9,306 bases of DNA, taken from positions 1 to 9,306 of the forward strand of contig PUOI01000508.1 in NCBI GenBank assembly GCA_003552765.1. Direction: 5' to 3'. This document shows positions 1 to 6,368 of the stretch, piece by piece. The notes under the pieces were generated by a model. The model was not told the origin of the DNA and made no database searches. It worked only from the letters and a program-made list of their open reading frames with translations. The DNA is from Candidatus Hydrogenedentota bacterium (GTDB taxonomy: Bacteria > Hydrogenedentota > Hydrogenedentia > Hydrogenedentales > SLHB01). The translations under genes were made by a program, and so were the position numbers. Positions within the stretch are counted from its first letter, which is position 1, and each line of letters begins with the position of its first letter.

Positions 1-537
1 CGGAGTGCCCGCGAGCTGGCCAATGTCTTCCACAAGCCCCGGCGCCGACTGGGCTGCTTGCGAGGCCGCGCTAAAGCGCTGCTCGTCCCGCGTATCTCCT
101 ATAAGGGTCGCGTCCGCGCCCCCAAAGAACCGGGGGGTGTATTGGTGCCGGTCGAGGGTCAGGCTTAGGGCCTGCAGATAAAGGTTTTCCTTTTGATTTT
201 GATAGGTGCGGCTGTTGCGGAACGCCATGGCCAGCGCGTCTTCGAGAGATAGGATAGCCGCGCCCACCTCTTCCGCGCCGGTATCCCCGAGGAATTCCTC
301 CTCCTCTTCGACCACTGGATAGTCCGCGAGATCCACAATGCGATCCGTCTCAATCTTGTAATCGTCCGTCATCCCCGGCACTGCGGGGCTCTTTTCCTCG
401 ATAAGGGCGTACACTTCCGCATCCGCTGACTCCTTATAATGCGTCGTGGTGCACCCGCCCACAATGATTCCCGCGCTCACTGCGGCTGTTCCCATCCAGG
501 CGCTGAAGCTTGACCAGCGTTGTCTCGGTTCACTCAT
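1..537 (-). CDS. TolC-family outer-membrane lipoprotein, 3' part outside window
   Basis: This frame stays open from the ATG at 537 to the left edge, giving the first 179 residues. A charged, Trp-containing N-terminus (1-15) leads to a hydrophobic stretch and a lipobox ending VGGC, with Cys29 as the likely lipidated residue. After a Glu-rich linker (about 40-92), residues 96-136 read LSLEDALAMAFRNSR, then YQNQKENLYLQALSLTLDRH. This is the usual opening helix of TolC/OEP outer-membrane efflux proteins, which form trimeric channels that accept substrate from inner-membrane pumps. The family is normally well over 400 residues, so most of the protein lies outside. A GGGAG at 551-555 is 13 nt from the ATG, rather far; an in-frame TTG at 546 is an alternative start. 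No pump partner is visible. Family call fairly sure; transported substrate unknown. Confidence 0.72.
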   Translation of the reverse strand, partial: MSEPRQRWSSFSAWMGTAAVSAGIIVGGCTTTHYKESADAEVYALIEEKSPAVPGMTDDYKIETDRIVDLADYPVVEEEEEFLGDTGAEEVGAAILSLEDALAMAFRNSRTYQNQKENLYLQALSLTLDRHQYTPRFFGGADATLIGDTRDEQRFSAASQAAQSAPGLVEDIGQLAGTP

Positions 538-542
538 CTGTA

Positions 543-578
543 TCAATAAACTCCCGTGTCCAGATCCTTCAGCGCCAT
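543..578 (-). CDS. Possible leader peptide MALKDLDTGVY upstream of the tolC-like gene
   Basis: An 11-codon frame on the minus strand starts at ATG 578 and ends with TGA at 545-543, only five bases before the ATG of the TolC-like gene. A GGAAGG lies at 586-591, seven bases upstream of this ATG, which is better spaced than the site available to the TolC gene itself. Translation of the small frame could therefore load ribosomes onto the next start by coupling. The same frame continues open upstream to a TAA near position 655 with no further ATG, so the peptide could also be the tail of a decayed gene. No homologue is recognised. Confidence 0.3.
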   Translation of the reverse strand: MALKDLDTGVY

Positions 579-967
579 CAGGCGCCCTTCCAAATCGCCC
601 ACAAAATAACGTATCACTCTAGTATACACCAGTTTATGATCTTCGGCAGAGCGTTAGCAAACGCCCCATTTGCCCAATAAGTGCGCTGCTCCAAGGAACA
701 ACGCCCCTTCGGAAGGGGTGGCCCAAAAGACTGGCGATTAATGAACCAGCGAATCCGCCGAAGCCGGCAGGGCGTGGAACCTCCAGATGCCCTCGTTTGG
801 ACAAGACCGCCTGCTTCGCTCCGGCGCGCCCAAACTATGGTTGTTTTTGGGTGAATACACACCATGAAACCGCGTTAGCGAAGACAGCGATCGCGCCGTC
901 TTTGCTGGACGGGCAGAGGACAAAAAAAGACGCGCCTCCTTTTTGGGCGGGGCCAATACTCCAGCCC

Positions 968-1022
968 TTTTCACTTGCACTCCGTTCTTTCTATCACACT
1001 TAAACCCGTGCGCAAGTGAAAA
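968..1022. repeat. 11-bp perfect inverted repeat with 33-bp spacer
   Basis: TTTTCACTTGC at 968-978 is matched exactly by GCAAGTGAAAA at 1012-1022. The next bases inward (AC and GT) also pair if two bases are bulged. The spacer of 33 bases has no obvious structure. The outer ends are T-rich on one side and A-rich on the other. It could be an operator, ends of a minute mobile remnant, or a weak hairpin in a transcript. Confidence 0.55.
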
Positions 1023-1065
1023 TGTTCCAGAGGAACACGAATCTGCCTACTGAACGGCATGTTCA
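1023..1065. promoter_or_regulatory. Two adjacent palindromes built on GTTC/GAAC half-sites
   Basis: TGTTCC-AGA-GGAACA (1023-1037) is a perfect palindrome, followed by TGAAC-GGCAT-GTTCA (1051-1065). Their centres are 28 bp apart and they share the half-site core GTTC/GAAC. Such spacing is what a dimeric regulator binding twice would need. The first abuts the inverted repeat ending at 1022. Downstream on the plus strand is a GGAGG (1071-1075) and an ATG at 1081, but that frame is not convincing. The regulator is unknown. Confidence 0.35.
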
Positions 1066-1154
1066 TGAGAGGAGGCGGGAATGAGGAGGGGGCGGAACCG
1101 GCGTGCAGGACCTCGCGCTTTCTCTCCCTATCAAACGGGACCACTGCCTACAAA

Positions 1155-1193
1155 CACCCCCTGCGGCCCGTTTTCAAGAGGACGCAGGGGGTG
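1155..1193 (-). terminator. Terminator-like hairpin after the superoxide dismutase gene
   Basis: CACCCCCTGCG (1155-1165) and CGCAGGGGGTG (1183-1193) form an 11-bp perfect stem with a 17-nt loop, 36 nt beyond the sod stop codon. On the minus strand the stem is followed only by TTTGT, so the U-tract is weak. Placement directly after the gene supports a transcription end or mRNA-stabilising hairpin. Confidence 0.6.
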
Positions 1194-1229
1194 GGTATTA
1201 CAGTTCATCGGCCGTATGCCTGAGATGCG

Positions 1230-1844
1230 TCAGGACTTGGCCGCTTCGTATAGCTCGGCGACTTTGTCCCAGTTGACCACGTTCCACCACGCATCGACGT
1301 AATCGGGGCGCCGGTTCTGGTACTTGAGGTAGTACGCGTGCTCCCACACGTCACAGCCGAGAATGGGGGCCATGCCCTGCATCAGGGGGGAATCCTGGTT
1401 GGGGGTGCTCCCGATCTGCAGGCTTCCGTCCCCAGCCACGCACAGCCACGCCCAACCGCTGCCGAAGCGGTTAAGGGCGGCTGTCTTAAACTGCTGCTGG
1501 AAGTTGTGAAAGCCGTCGAACGTGGCCTTTATTGCGTCGGCCAGCGCCCCCGAGGGTTCGCCGCCGCCATTGGAACCCATAATCTCCCAGAACAAGCTGT
1601 GGTTGGCGTGGCCGCCGGCGTTGTTGATGAGCGCTTGACGCACATCCTCGGGCACGCTATTGATATCCTTCAGCAACTCTTCCGCTGACTTTGCTTCCAA
1701 CTCGGGATACTTTTCCAGTGCGGCGTTCGCTTTGGTTACGTAGGTGTTGTGGTGTTTGGTGTGATGGATTTCCATCGTGCGCGCGTCGATATGCGGTTCC
1801 AAGGCCGCATAATCGTACGGAAGCATTGGAAGTTCGTATGCCAT
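1230..1844 (-). CDS. sodA: Superoxide dismutase, manganese type
   Basis: A 204-residue protein that converts superoxide to hydrogen peroxide and oxygen, probably cytoplasmic because it lacks a signal peptide. The four metal ligands are visible: His27 (in EIHHTKHH), His82 ([10 protein letters not shown]), Asp165 and His169 in the family signature DVWEHAYY. Gly78 in GGHANH and Gln150 in STPNQDSPL are the outer-sphere features typical of the Mn enzymes rather than the Fe enzymes; a cambialistic enzyme remains possible. Length matches the family. The start at 1844 is fixed by AAAGGAGAA at 1852-1859, eight bases from the ATG, and by the typical N-terminus; a longer in-frame extension to 2003 lacks both. 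It lies 181 bp downstream of queG on the same strand, so it probably has its own promoter. A hairpin at 1155-1193 follows it. Confidence 0.95.
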   Translation of the reverse strand: MAYELPMLPYDYAALEPHIDARTMEIHHTKHHNTYVTKANAALEKYPELEAKSAEELLKDINSVPEDVRQALINNAGGHANHSLFWEIMGSNGGGEPSGALADAIKATFDGFHNFQQQFKTAALNRFGSGWAWLCVAGDGSLQIGSTPNQDSPLMQGMAPILGCDVWEHAYYLKYQNRRPDYVDAWWNVVNWDKVAELYEAAKS

Positions 1845-1882
1845 GGCGATTTCTCCTTTATATCTGCCGGTTGGCGGCCTCC

Positions 1883-1909
1883 GGATAATCCCAAGCCTGG
1901 ACCTTATCC
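1883..1909. promoter_or_regulatory. Interrupted palindrome GGATAA-N15-TTATCC in the sod leader
   Basis: GGATAA (1883-1888) and TTATCC (1904-1909) are perfect inverted copies lying 39-65 nt upstream of the sod start. The position suits an operator for a metal- or redox-sensing repressor, since sod genes are often so regulated, but the arms do not clearly match a known box. Six-bp arms can arise by chance. Confidence 0.25.
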
Positions 1910-1976
1910 AAGCGGAAAAACCCAACACAAGGGGTGTGTGTTTGTGAGAGGATTTCCATCCGGTCGAGCCAACAAC

Positions 1977-2001
1977 GCTCCGGCCCCCTCTATTCCGGAG
2001 C
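1977..2001 (-). terminator. Possible terminator after queG
   Basis: GCTCCGG (1977-1983) and CCGGAGC (1995-2001) make a 7-bp perfect stem with an 11-nt loop, starting 24 nt after the queG stop. On the minus strand it is followed by GTTGTTGG, a poor U-tract. It may end the upstream operon partially, leaving some read-through into sod. Confidence 0.35.
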
Positions 2002-2025
2002 AAAACATAACATGAAGCGTATTCC

Positions 2026-3075
2026 TTACCTTATCGGTTTTGGAGCGGTATAGTCAAAAAACTCCCTGCGGCCAGGTTCGGTTTGCTCCATGTTTTGGAG
2101 GGCGATTCGCGCGTTTCGGACCATCCCCGCATGTTTTGCCCGCATCAGCGGACTGCCCGAGAAGCGGGCGCGAAACGCGGCTTCATCCAATTGAGCCAAC
2201 GCCGCGAGATCCGGCGCCGCTTGGCCGGGACGCGGTTCAAAGTCCGGTTCGTCACTCACGGGGGGCTTGCGGTTCCACGGACATACTTCTTGGCAGATGT
2301 CGCATCCGAACACCCAGGCGCCCATGCGCCCCCTAACGGCTTCGGGAATGTCTCCCCGGTTCTCGATGGTGTGGTAGGAGATGCAGCGGCGGGCATCCAC
2401 CACGCCTTCTTCCACGATGGCCCCGGTCGGGCACGCGTCGATGCAAAGCCGGCATGAACCGCAATAATCTGGCGTGGGATGGTCCGGCTCAAGGCGCGCG
2501 GTGGTGATGATCACGCCAAGGCAAAACCAGGATCCCATGCCGCGGCGGAGAATCAAGCTGTTCTTGCCTACCCAGCCCACACCCGCCCGTTCAGCCCATG
2601 CGCGCTCCAAGACGGGGCCGCTGTCGATGCTGGCGTAGGATTGGGCGCCGGGTTCCAGGGTGTCGATGTATGCCGCCAAGCGTTTCAAGGGCTTCGCCAT
2701 CACCCGGTGATAATCACGGCCCCAGGCATAGCGGGCCACGGCGCCCTTGGCTTCGCTGGAGACAACGGGAATCGTGCGGTCTTGCCCTTGCGCCTCGGGG
2801 GGCGCGGATTTGTAGTAATTGCGCGCCACCACCACCACCGACTCGGCCCCCGGGAGTTTCTCCCGCACATCGAGGCGGATGGCGCTCGTCCGGGCCAGCC
2901 AGTCCATGTCCGCGTGGTAGCCCCGCTCAAGCCACTCCCGCAGCTTTCCGCCGGGATCGGCGGGCCCCGCCTTCGCCACGCCGCACGCGTCAAAGCCTTG
3001 GAGCCGCGCGTTCTCCTTGACGGCGGCCGCGCGGGTGGCGCCGCTGCTGTTAGCGTAAGTGGATTCGTTGGCCAT
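2026..3075 (-). CDS. queG: Epoxyqueuosine reductase
   Basis: This 349-residue cytoplasmic enzyme makes the last step of queuosine synthesis, reducing epoxyqueuosine in tRNA to queuosine with cobalamin and two [4Fe-4S] clusters. The conserved [19 protein letters not shown] block (150-168) contains the catalytic aspartate, Asp151. Eight cluster cysteines are present: Cys205, 208, 211 and 215 ([16 protein letters not shown]), Cys231, and Cys258, 261 and 265 ([11 protein letters not shown]). The C-terminus keeps the [15 protein letters not shown] stretch typical of the family. The chosen ATG at 3075 gives a normal N-terminus; its Shine-Dalgarno is weak (GGAACGG). The gene begins inside the last 26 nt of the UPF0309 gene, so the two are surely co-transcribed and perhaps translationally coupled. 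Other queuosine genes are not in the window. Confidence 0.95.
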   Translation of the reverse strand: MANESTYANSSGATRAAAVKENARLQGFDACGVAKAGPADPGGKLREWLERGYHADMDWLARTSAIRLDVREKLPGAESVVVVARNYYKSAPPEAQGQDRTIPVVSSEAKGAVARYAWGRDYHRVMAKPLKRLAAYIDTLEPGAQSYASIDSGPVLERAWAERAGVGWVGKNSLILRRGMGSWFCLGVIITTARLEPDHPTPDYCGSCRLCIDACPTGAIVEEGVVDARRCISYHTIENRGDIPEAVRGRMGAWVFGCDICQEVCPWNRKPPVSDEPDFEPRPGQAAPDLAALAQLDEAAFRARFSGSPLMRAKHAGMVRNARIALQNMEQTEPGRREFFDYTAPKPIR

Positions 3076-3778
3076 ACCGTTCCGCCATGCTCGCGTTCCA
3101 CTCATCGCCGCCGGGCAGATTCGCCGTCCTGAATAGGGGAGGCTCGCGCCCGGCCTCAACATAATGGCAGGCGGCCTCGTACACAATCTGTTCCGCGATG
3201 GCGATGGCGGCGAAATTCGACGCCGCGCCGGTGCGCATTTCGCTGCCCGGAATCTCGAGGGATGCATCCCCCACTTCCGTGCAATTGTCGATGGCGATAT
3301 CCACCGCCTCATGCAGTTTCTTGTCTTGCCCGATGCCAAATCCCGCGGCCTGGCTCTGCTTTCGCGAGACGATGGCGATCGTGTGCAGCCCCAGGTCGCG
3401 TGCGTGAAGGGCCATCTCGACGGGCACGGCGTTCCTTCCGCTGTTGGACACTACCATGAGCACATCGCCCTCTTCCGGGGCTTCCCGTTGCAAAATGATC
3501 TGCGCCAAGCCGGGGATGCGTTCCAGTTTCGTACTTGTGATGGGACCCTCGTGCTGCATCAACGCCGGAAAAAGGACCGCGTTGACGGGCGCCAACCCAC
3601 CCGCCCGGAAATACAGTTCCTCGGCGACCAAGTGGCTGTGGCCCGTGCCAAAGATATGCCACACCTTGCCCTTCATCAGGGCCTCGGCCACGATAGCGGC
3701 GGCTTGGGCAATGGCGGCGGCTTGAGTTTCCTCAATGCGCTGCAGGATCTCTCGGGCTTTCTCGAAAAAGGCGAACAT
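3050..3778 (-). CDS. SIS-domain sugar isomerase-like protein, UPF0309 family
   Basis: This 242-residue cytoplasmic protein belongs to the sugar-isomerase (SIS) fold. Residues 42-60 (IFGTGHSHLVAEELYFRAG) and 106-121 (VLMVVSNSGRNAVPVE) are the two phosphosugar-binding loops, and the order of motifs (HEG near 77, KLER at 84-87, SNSGRN 111-116) is that of the UPF0309 family, distantly related to MurNAc-6-phosphate etherase and to GmhA. Its reaction is not established; isomerisation or lyase action on a phosphorylated sugar is inferred. Start at 3778 is supported by GGAGG at 3788-3792, nine bases upstream. It overlaps queG downstream and faces a Gfo/Idh/MocA gene across a divergent 231-bp region. 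It should not be called GmhA despite heptose genes 5 kb away, because its motifs are those of UPF0309. Confidence 0.85.
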   Translation of the reverse strand: MFAFFEKAREILQRIEETQAAAIAQAAAIVAEALMKGKVWHIFGTGHSHLVAEELYFRAGGLAPVNAVLFPALMQHEGPITSTKLERIPGLAQIILQREAPEEGDVLMVVSNSGRNAVPVEMALHARDLGLHTIAIVSRKQSQAAGFGIGQDKKLHEAVDIAIDNCTEVGDASLEIPGSEMRTGAASNFAAIAIAEQIVYEAACHYVEAGREPPLFRTANLPGGDEWNASMAERYGQRIHLR

Positions 3779-3844
3779 ATCGAAAATCCTCCACCCCTAC
3801 TCTAGCAATTCGGATGGGGCTTGCGCCACTTAGACGCCATTGAA

Positions 3845-3874
3845 TTGACAAGCCGCCTTTCATTTATTGAGAAT
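3845..3874 (+). promoter_or_regulatory. Sigma70-like promoter for the Gfo/Idh/MocA gene
   Basis: A perfect -35 hexamer TTGACA (3845-3850) is followed after 18 bases by GAGAAT (3869-3874), which matches the -10 consensus at four of six positions. It lies in the divergent intergenic region and would give a leader of roughly 130 nt before the ATG at 4010. It is the best promoter candidate in the window, but the -10 is mediocre. Confidence 0.45.
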
Positions 3875-3912
3875 ACCCTTGTTGTTTCCCGCCTTTCCAC
3901 GCGTCAGAAGGA

Positions 3913-3947
3913 CCGGCGGATGGGGGTATCCTATTGATTCCCGCCGG
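3913..3947 (+). promoter_or_regulatory. Hairpin in the leader of the Gfo/Idh/MocA gene
   Basis: CCGGCGG (3913-3919) and CCGCCGG (3941-3947) are perfect inverted repeats with a 21-nt loop; outer bases GA.. and ..GGTC extend the symmetry with a bulge. It would fall in the 5' leader made from the promoter at 3845-3874. No U-tract follows, so it is not a classic terminator. It could be an operator or an RNA structure. Confidence 0.3.
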
Positions 3948-4009
3948 GGTCTTATCTGGGCGAAAACGATTATCACGAAACCAAGTAACAATGACAAGGA
4001 GGCGCCATT

Positions 4010-5062
4010 ATGGCGGAACTAGGTTATGGGATCATCGGGTGCGGGAACATCGCGCCCATTCATGCGCAAAGCGTGGCCGAAGTCGAAAACGCGCGGCTTG
4101 TGGCGGTGTCGGATGTGCGCGAGGAGACCGCGCAGAAGCTCGCCGATCAATACGGCGGGGAGGTGTATACGGATTACCACGAAATGCTCAAACGGGACGA
4201 TCTCGACGCCGTGAGCATTTGCGTGCCCAGCGGCATGCGGCTGGAAATCGCCAAGGACTGCGCGGAGGCCGGGAAACATATCCTCGCCGAGAAACCGCTG
4301 GAGGTTTCCACGGAACGTATTGATCAACTCATCGCCGCCACCGAGAAGGCGGGCGTCACGCTGGGATGCGTATTTCAACACCGTTTATCCGAAGCGGCTT
4401 GCAACATCCGGGACGCGATCAAACAGAACCGCTTCGGCAAGCTGGTGCTCGGGGACGCCTACATCAAGTGGTACCGCAGCCAAGAATACTATGACAGCGG
4501 AGAGTGGCGCGGTACGTGGAAGCTCGACGGCGGCGGCTGCCTGATGAACCAGGGGATTCACCAGATTGATCTGCTGTTGTCGTTCTTCGGGCCTGTCAAG
4601 ACGATCACCGCGCAAACGGCTCTTGTGGCGCACGAACGGCTCGAAGTTGAGGACCTGGCCACGGCGATGCTGACGTTCGAGAGCGGCGCCATGGGCGTGG
4701 TCGAGGGCAGCACGGCCATCTGGCCGGGCCACGCCGCGCGGGTGGAAGTGCATGGCGTCCAAGGCAGCGCAATTATCGAGGATGGCGCGTTGAGTTTCTG
4801 GCAATTTCAGGAGGAAAAGCCCGAAGACAAGGAGATTCAGGCGCAAATGAACGCGGCCTCCGAAATGGGTTCTGGGGCGGCCGATCCGATTGCCGCCCTG
4901 AAACACGAAGGTCATCTTCGCCAGATTCGCGACTTTGTTGAAGCCCTTCAAGAGGGGCGGCCGCCAGCGGTTGACGGGCGTGAAGGACGTCTTGCGGTGG
5001 AGGTAATCGAGGCGATTTACCGCGCCGCGCGAACCGGGGCGCCCGTCACCCTGGGATCATAA
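4010..5062 (+). CDS. Gfo/Idh/MocA-family NAD(P)-dependent sugar oxidoreductase
   Basis: A 350-residue cytoplasmic dehydrogenase of full family length. The N-terminal Rossmann domain (about 5-120) has the dinucleotide motif GIIGCGNIA (7-15) and the conserved AEKPLEVS (93-100) whose Lys95 normally takes part in catalysis. The C-terminal domain carries WYRSQEYYDSGEWRGTW (154-170), DGGG (173-176) and NQGIHQID (180-187) with the usual active-site His184. The WYR-EYYDS-WRGTW block is also found in WlbA/WbpB-like enzymes that oxidise UDP-GlcNAc uronic acid, but it occurs in other members too, so the substrate is open. AAGGAGG at 3996-4002, seven bases from the ATG, fixes the start. It is transcribed divergently from the UPF0309 gene and followed by the prolyl isomerase gene 148 bp later. 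Confidence 0.92.
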   Translation: MAELGYGIIGCGNIAPIHAQSVAEVENARLVAVSDVREETAQKLADQYGGEVYTDYHEMLKRDDLDAVSICVPSGMRLEIAKDCAEAGKHILAEKPLEVSTERIDQLIAATEKAGVTLGCVFQHRLSEAACNIRDAIKQNRFGKLVLGDAYIKWYRSQEYYDSGEWRGTWKLDGGGCLMNQGIHQIDLLLSFFGPVKTITAQTALVAHERLEVEDLATAMLTFESGAMGVVEGSTAIWPGHAARVEVHGVQGSAIIEDGALSFWQFQEEKPEDKEIQAQMNAASEMGSGAADPIAALKHEGHLRQIRDFVEALQEGRPPAVDGREGRLAVEVIEAIYRAARTGAPVTLGS

Positions 5063-5063
5063 T

Positions 5064-5093
5064 TTGCGCCGAAAGGGACATATCCCGTACGAT
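5064..5093 (+). promoter_or_regulatory. Weak promoter candidate for the prolyl isomerase gene
   Basis: TTGCGC (5064-5069) and TACGAT (5088-5093) are separated by 18 bases and lie just after the Gfo/Idh/MocA stop codon. The spacer contains the palindrome GGGA-CATA-TCCC (5075-5086), which could be an operator. Matches to consensus are modest, so this is only a candidate. Confidence 0.25.
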
Positions 5094-5115
5094 CCCATTG
5101 GAAGATCAAGCAAAA

Positions 5116-5136
5116 GAAGCCCCCGGCTGGGGCTTC
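5116..5136. terminator. Terminator-like hairpin between the oxidoreductase and prolyl isomerase genes
   Basis: GAAGCCCC (5116-5123) and GGGGCTTC (5129-5136) form an 8-bp perfect stem with a 5-nt loop. The plus strand lacks a U-tract (GGGCGTT follows), while the minus-strand copy is followed by TTTTG. It sits 54 nt after the oxidoreductase stop and 75 nt before the next ATG, so it may partly separate the two genes or act in the leader. Confidence 0.45.
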
Positions 5137-5210
5137 GGGCGTTCATCCGGTCAACAGGAAGGCCATGGGTGCACGCTTCAACGCAGTACGACTTAAGGAG
5201 ACACAGCACA

Positions 5211-6365
5211 ATGCAGAAACGTTCGTTGAGAAGCACTCTCACGCTTGCGGCCGTTCTTTTGGGCGCCGCCGCGCTGTTGGGGATGCCCGCCGCCGCGCAG
5301 CAGGTGGAAGCGCCGCCCCCGCCGCAACAGCAACCCGAAGCCGCGCCGCCGGAACAGCCTGAAGCCGCTCCGCCGCCGGAAGAAGCGCCTCAGATGCAGA
5401 TGCCGCAACAGCCGCAACCCCCGGATGTCCCGGATGTGGTGGCTACGGTGAACGGCGAGGAGATTAGCGGCGAGGACTTCCAGGAAGCCTTCATGCAGTT
5501 CTCCCAGATGATGATGATGCAAGGCCAGCAGCCTCTGAGTGAGCAAGAGGTCCTGGATCAGCTCATCAATACCCGTATTCTCGAGATCCGGGCGGAAGAA
5601 GCTGGGATCGAGGTTCCGGATGAAGACGTCCAGGAGCAACTCGATGAGCTGGCCGAGCAGTTTGGCGGTCAGGAGCAACTCGCGCAACTGTTGCAGCAAC
5701 AAGGGATCGATCCCGATGAACTCGAGGATATGATTCGTCAGGACCTCCGGAATGCGGCGTTTCGCGACCAAGTCGCGGATGTCGAGGTGACGGATGAAGA
5801 AGTGCAGGAGATGTACGAAGAACTTCGCGAGATGGGCGAGTTCGAGGAAGGCGAACGGGCCGAGATCCAGCACATCTTCATCGAGGGCATGACGGAAGAA
5901 GACCTGGAAGCCGGTCAGCAAGCCATCACCGACGCCTACCAGCGTCTCGCGGACGGCGAAGAGTTTGATGACGTTGCGATGGATGTCTCCGAGGATCCCA
6001 CGACCGCCCAGGAAGGCGGCCGCATGGAACTCGAGCGCGGTATGCTTCCGGGTATGCCCGAGTTCGAGGAACAAGCCTTCGAGGCTCCGATCGGCGAAGT
6101 GACCGAGCCCTTCATGAGCGAACAAGGCTGGCACATTCTTCGGGTTATTGAGCGGCACGAAGCCGGCACTGTTGAGCTGGAAGAAGTGGAAGACGAGATC
6201 CGGGATTTCGTGCGTCAAAACAAGCAAGGCGAAGAACTCCAGCAATGGGTCGAGGCGGAACGCGCCGAGATGGATATCGAAATCCTGATGGATCCCGCCG
6301 CGGAACCCGAGGCGCCGGCCGCCCCGGAAGCCCCTGAGCTGGACCCGGACGTAATGCTTGAGTAA
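5211..6365 (+). CDS. Secreted SurA/PrsA-like parvulin peptidyl-prolyl isomerase
   Basis: A 384-residue exported chaperone/foldase that would catalyse cis-trans isomerisation of prolyl bonds in periplasmic or outer-membrane proteins. A signal peptide (1-29, cut at AAA|QQ) is followed by a Pro/Gln/Glu-rich linker (30-75), a SurA-N-like helical domain (about 76-205, opening VVATVNGEEISGEDFQEAF) and one parvulin domain (about 217-315). Parvulin landmarks are IQHIFI with His221, FDDVAMDVSEDPTTAQEGG (252-270) and GWHILRVIER with His308. The C-terminus is another Pro/Ala/Glu tail. The protein is extremely rich in Glu and Gln and poor in Lys. The start at 5211 is set by AAGGAG at 5195-5200 and the signal peptide; an earlier in-frame start at 5064 would bury the signal peptide. 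A long terminator follows at 6465-6523. Confidence 0.9.
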   Translation: MQKRSLRSTLTLAAVLLGAAALLGMPAAAQQVEAPPPPQQQPEAAPPEQPEAAPPPEEAPQMQMPQQPQPPDVPDVVATVNGEEISGEDFQEAFMQFSQMMMMQGQQPLSEQEVLDQLINTRILEIRAEEAGIEVPDEDVQEQLDELAEQFGGQEQLAQLLQQQGIDPDELEDMIRQDLRNAAFRDQVADVEVTDEEVQEMYEELREMGEFEEGERAEIQHIFIEGMTEEDLEAGQQAITDAYQRLADGEEFDDVAMDVSEDPTTAQEGGRMELERGMLPGMPEFEEQAFEAPIGEVTEPFMSEQGWHILRVIERHEAGTVELEEVEDEIRDFVRQNKQGEELQQWVEAERAEMDIEILMDPAAEPEAPAAPEAPELDPDVMLE

Positions 6366-6368
6366 AGG

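Larger units (their letters stand above)
538..1229. other. Gene-poor region of about 690 bp with palindromes and no convincing CDS
   Basis: Apart from the small leader frame at 543-578, no frame here has both a plausible protein composition and start signals. The frames that exist are Arg/Ser/Pro-rich and overlap each other on both strands, as expected for non-coding GC-rich DNA. The stretch holds a small hairpin at 704-718 (CCCCTT/AAGGGG, loop CGG), a hairpin at 769-793 (AGGGCGT/ATGCCCT), an 11-bp inverted repeat spanning 968-1022, two palindromes at 1023-1065, and the terminator-like hairpin at 1155-1193. It may be a regulatory region, a decayed gene or a dispersed repeat. The sequence alone cannot decide. 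Confidence 0.6.

Noticed and set aside
704..718. CCCCTTCGGAAGGGG hairpin as terminator
   Set aside because: No U-tract on either strand and no gene ending nearby.
1081..1302. Plus-strand 73-codon frame with GGAGG upstream
   Set aside because: It runs through the sod terminator hairpin and antisense into the sod coding end; its Arg/Pro/Ser composition is that of a shadow frame.
1845..2003. N-terminal extension of the superoxide dismutase to a 257-residue form
   Set aside because: The extension is Arg/Ser-rich without family resemblance, while AAAGGAGAA sits eight bases before the ATG at 1844, which gives the normal N-terminus.
2479..3132. 217-codon plus-strand frame across queG
   Set aside because: Antisense shadow of queG, which has all eight cluster cysteines; no start signal or family features.
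3050..3778. Assignment of the SIS protein as phosphoheptose isomerase GmhA
   Set aside because: Its motifs (GTGHSH, HEG, KLER, SNSGRN) are those of UPF0309, and it is not in the hldA-gmhB unit.
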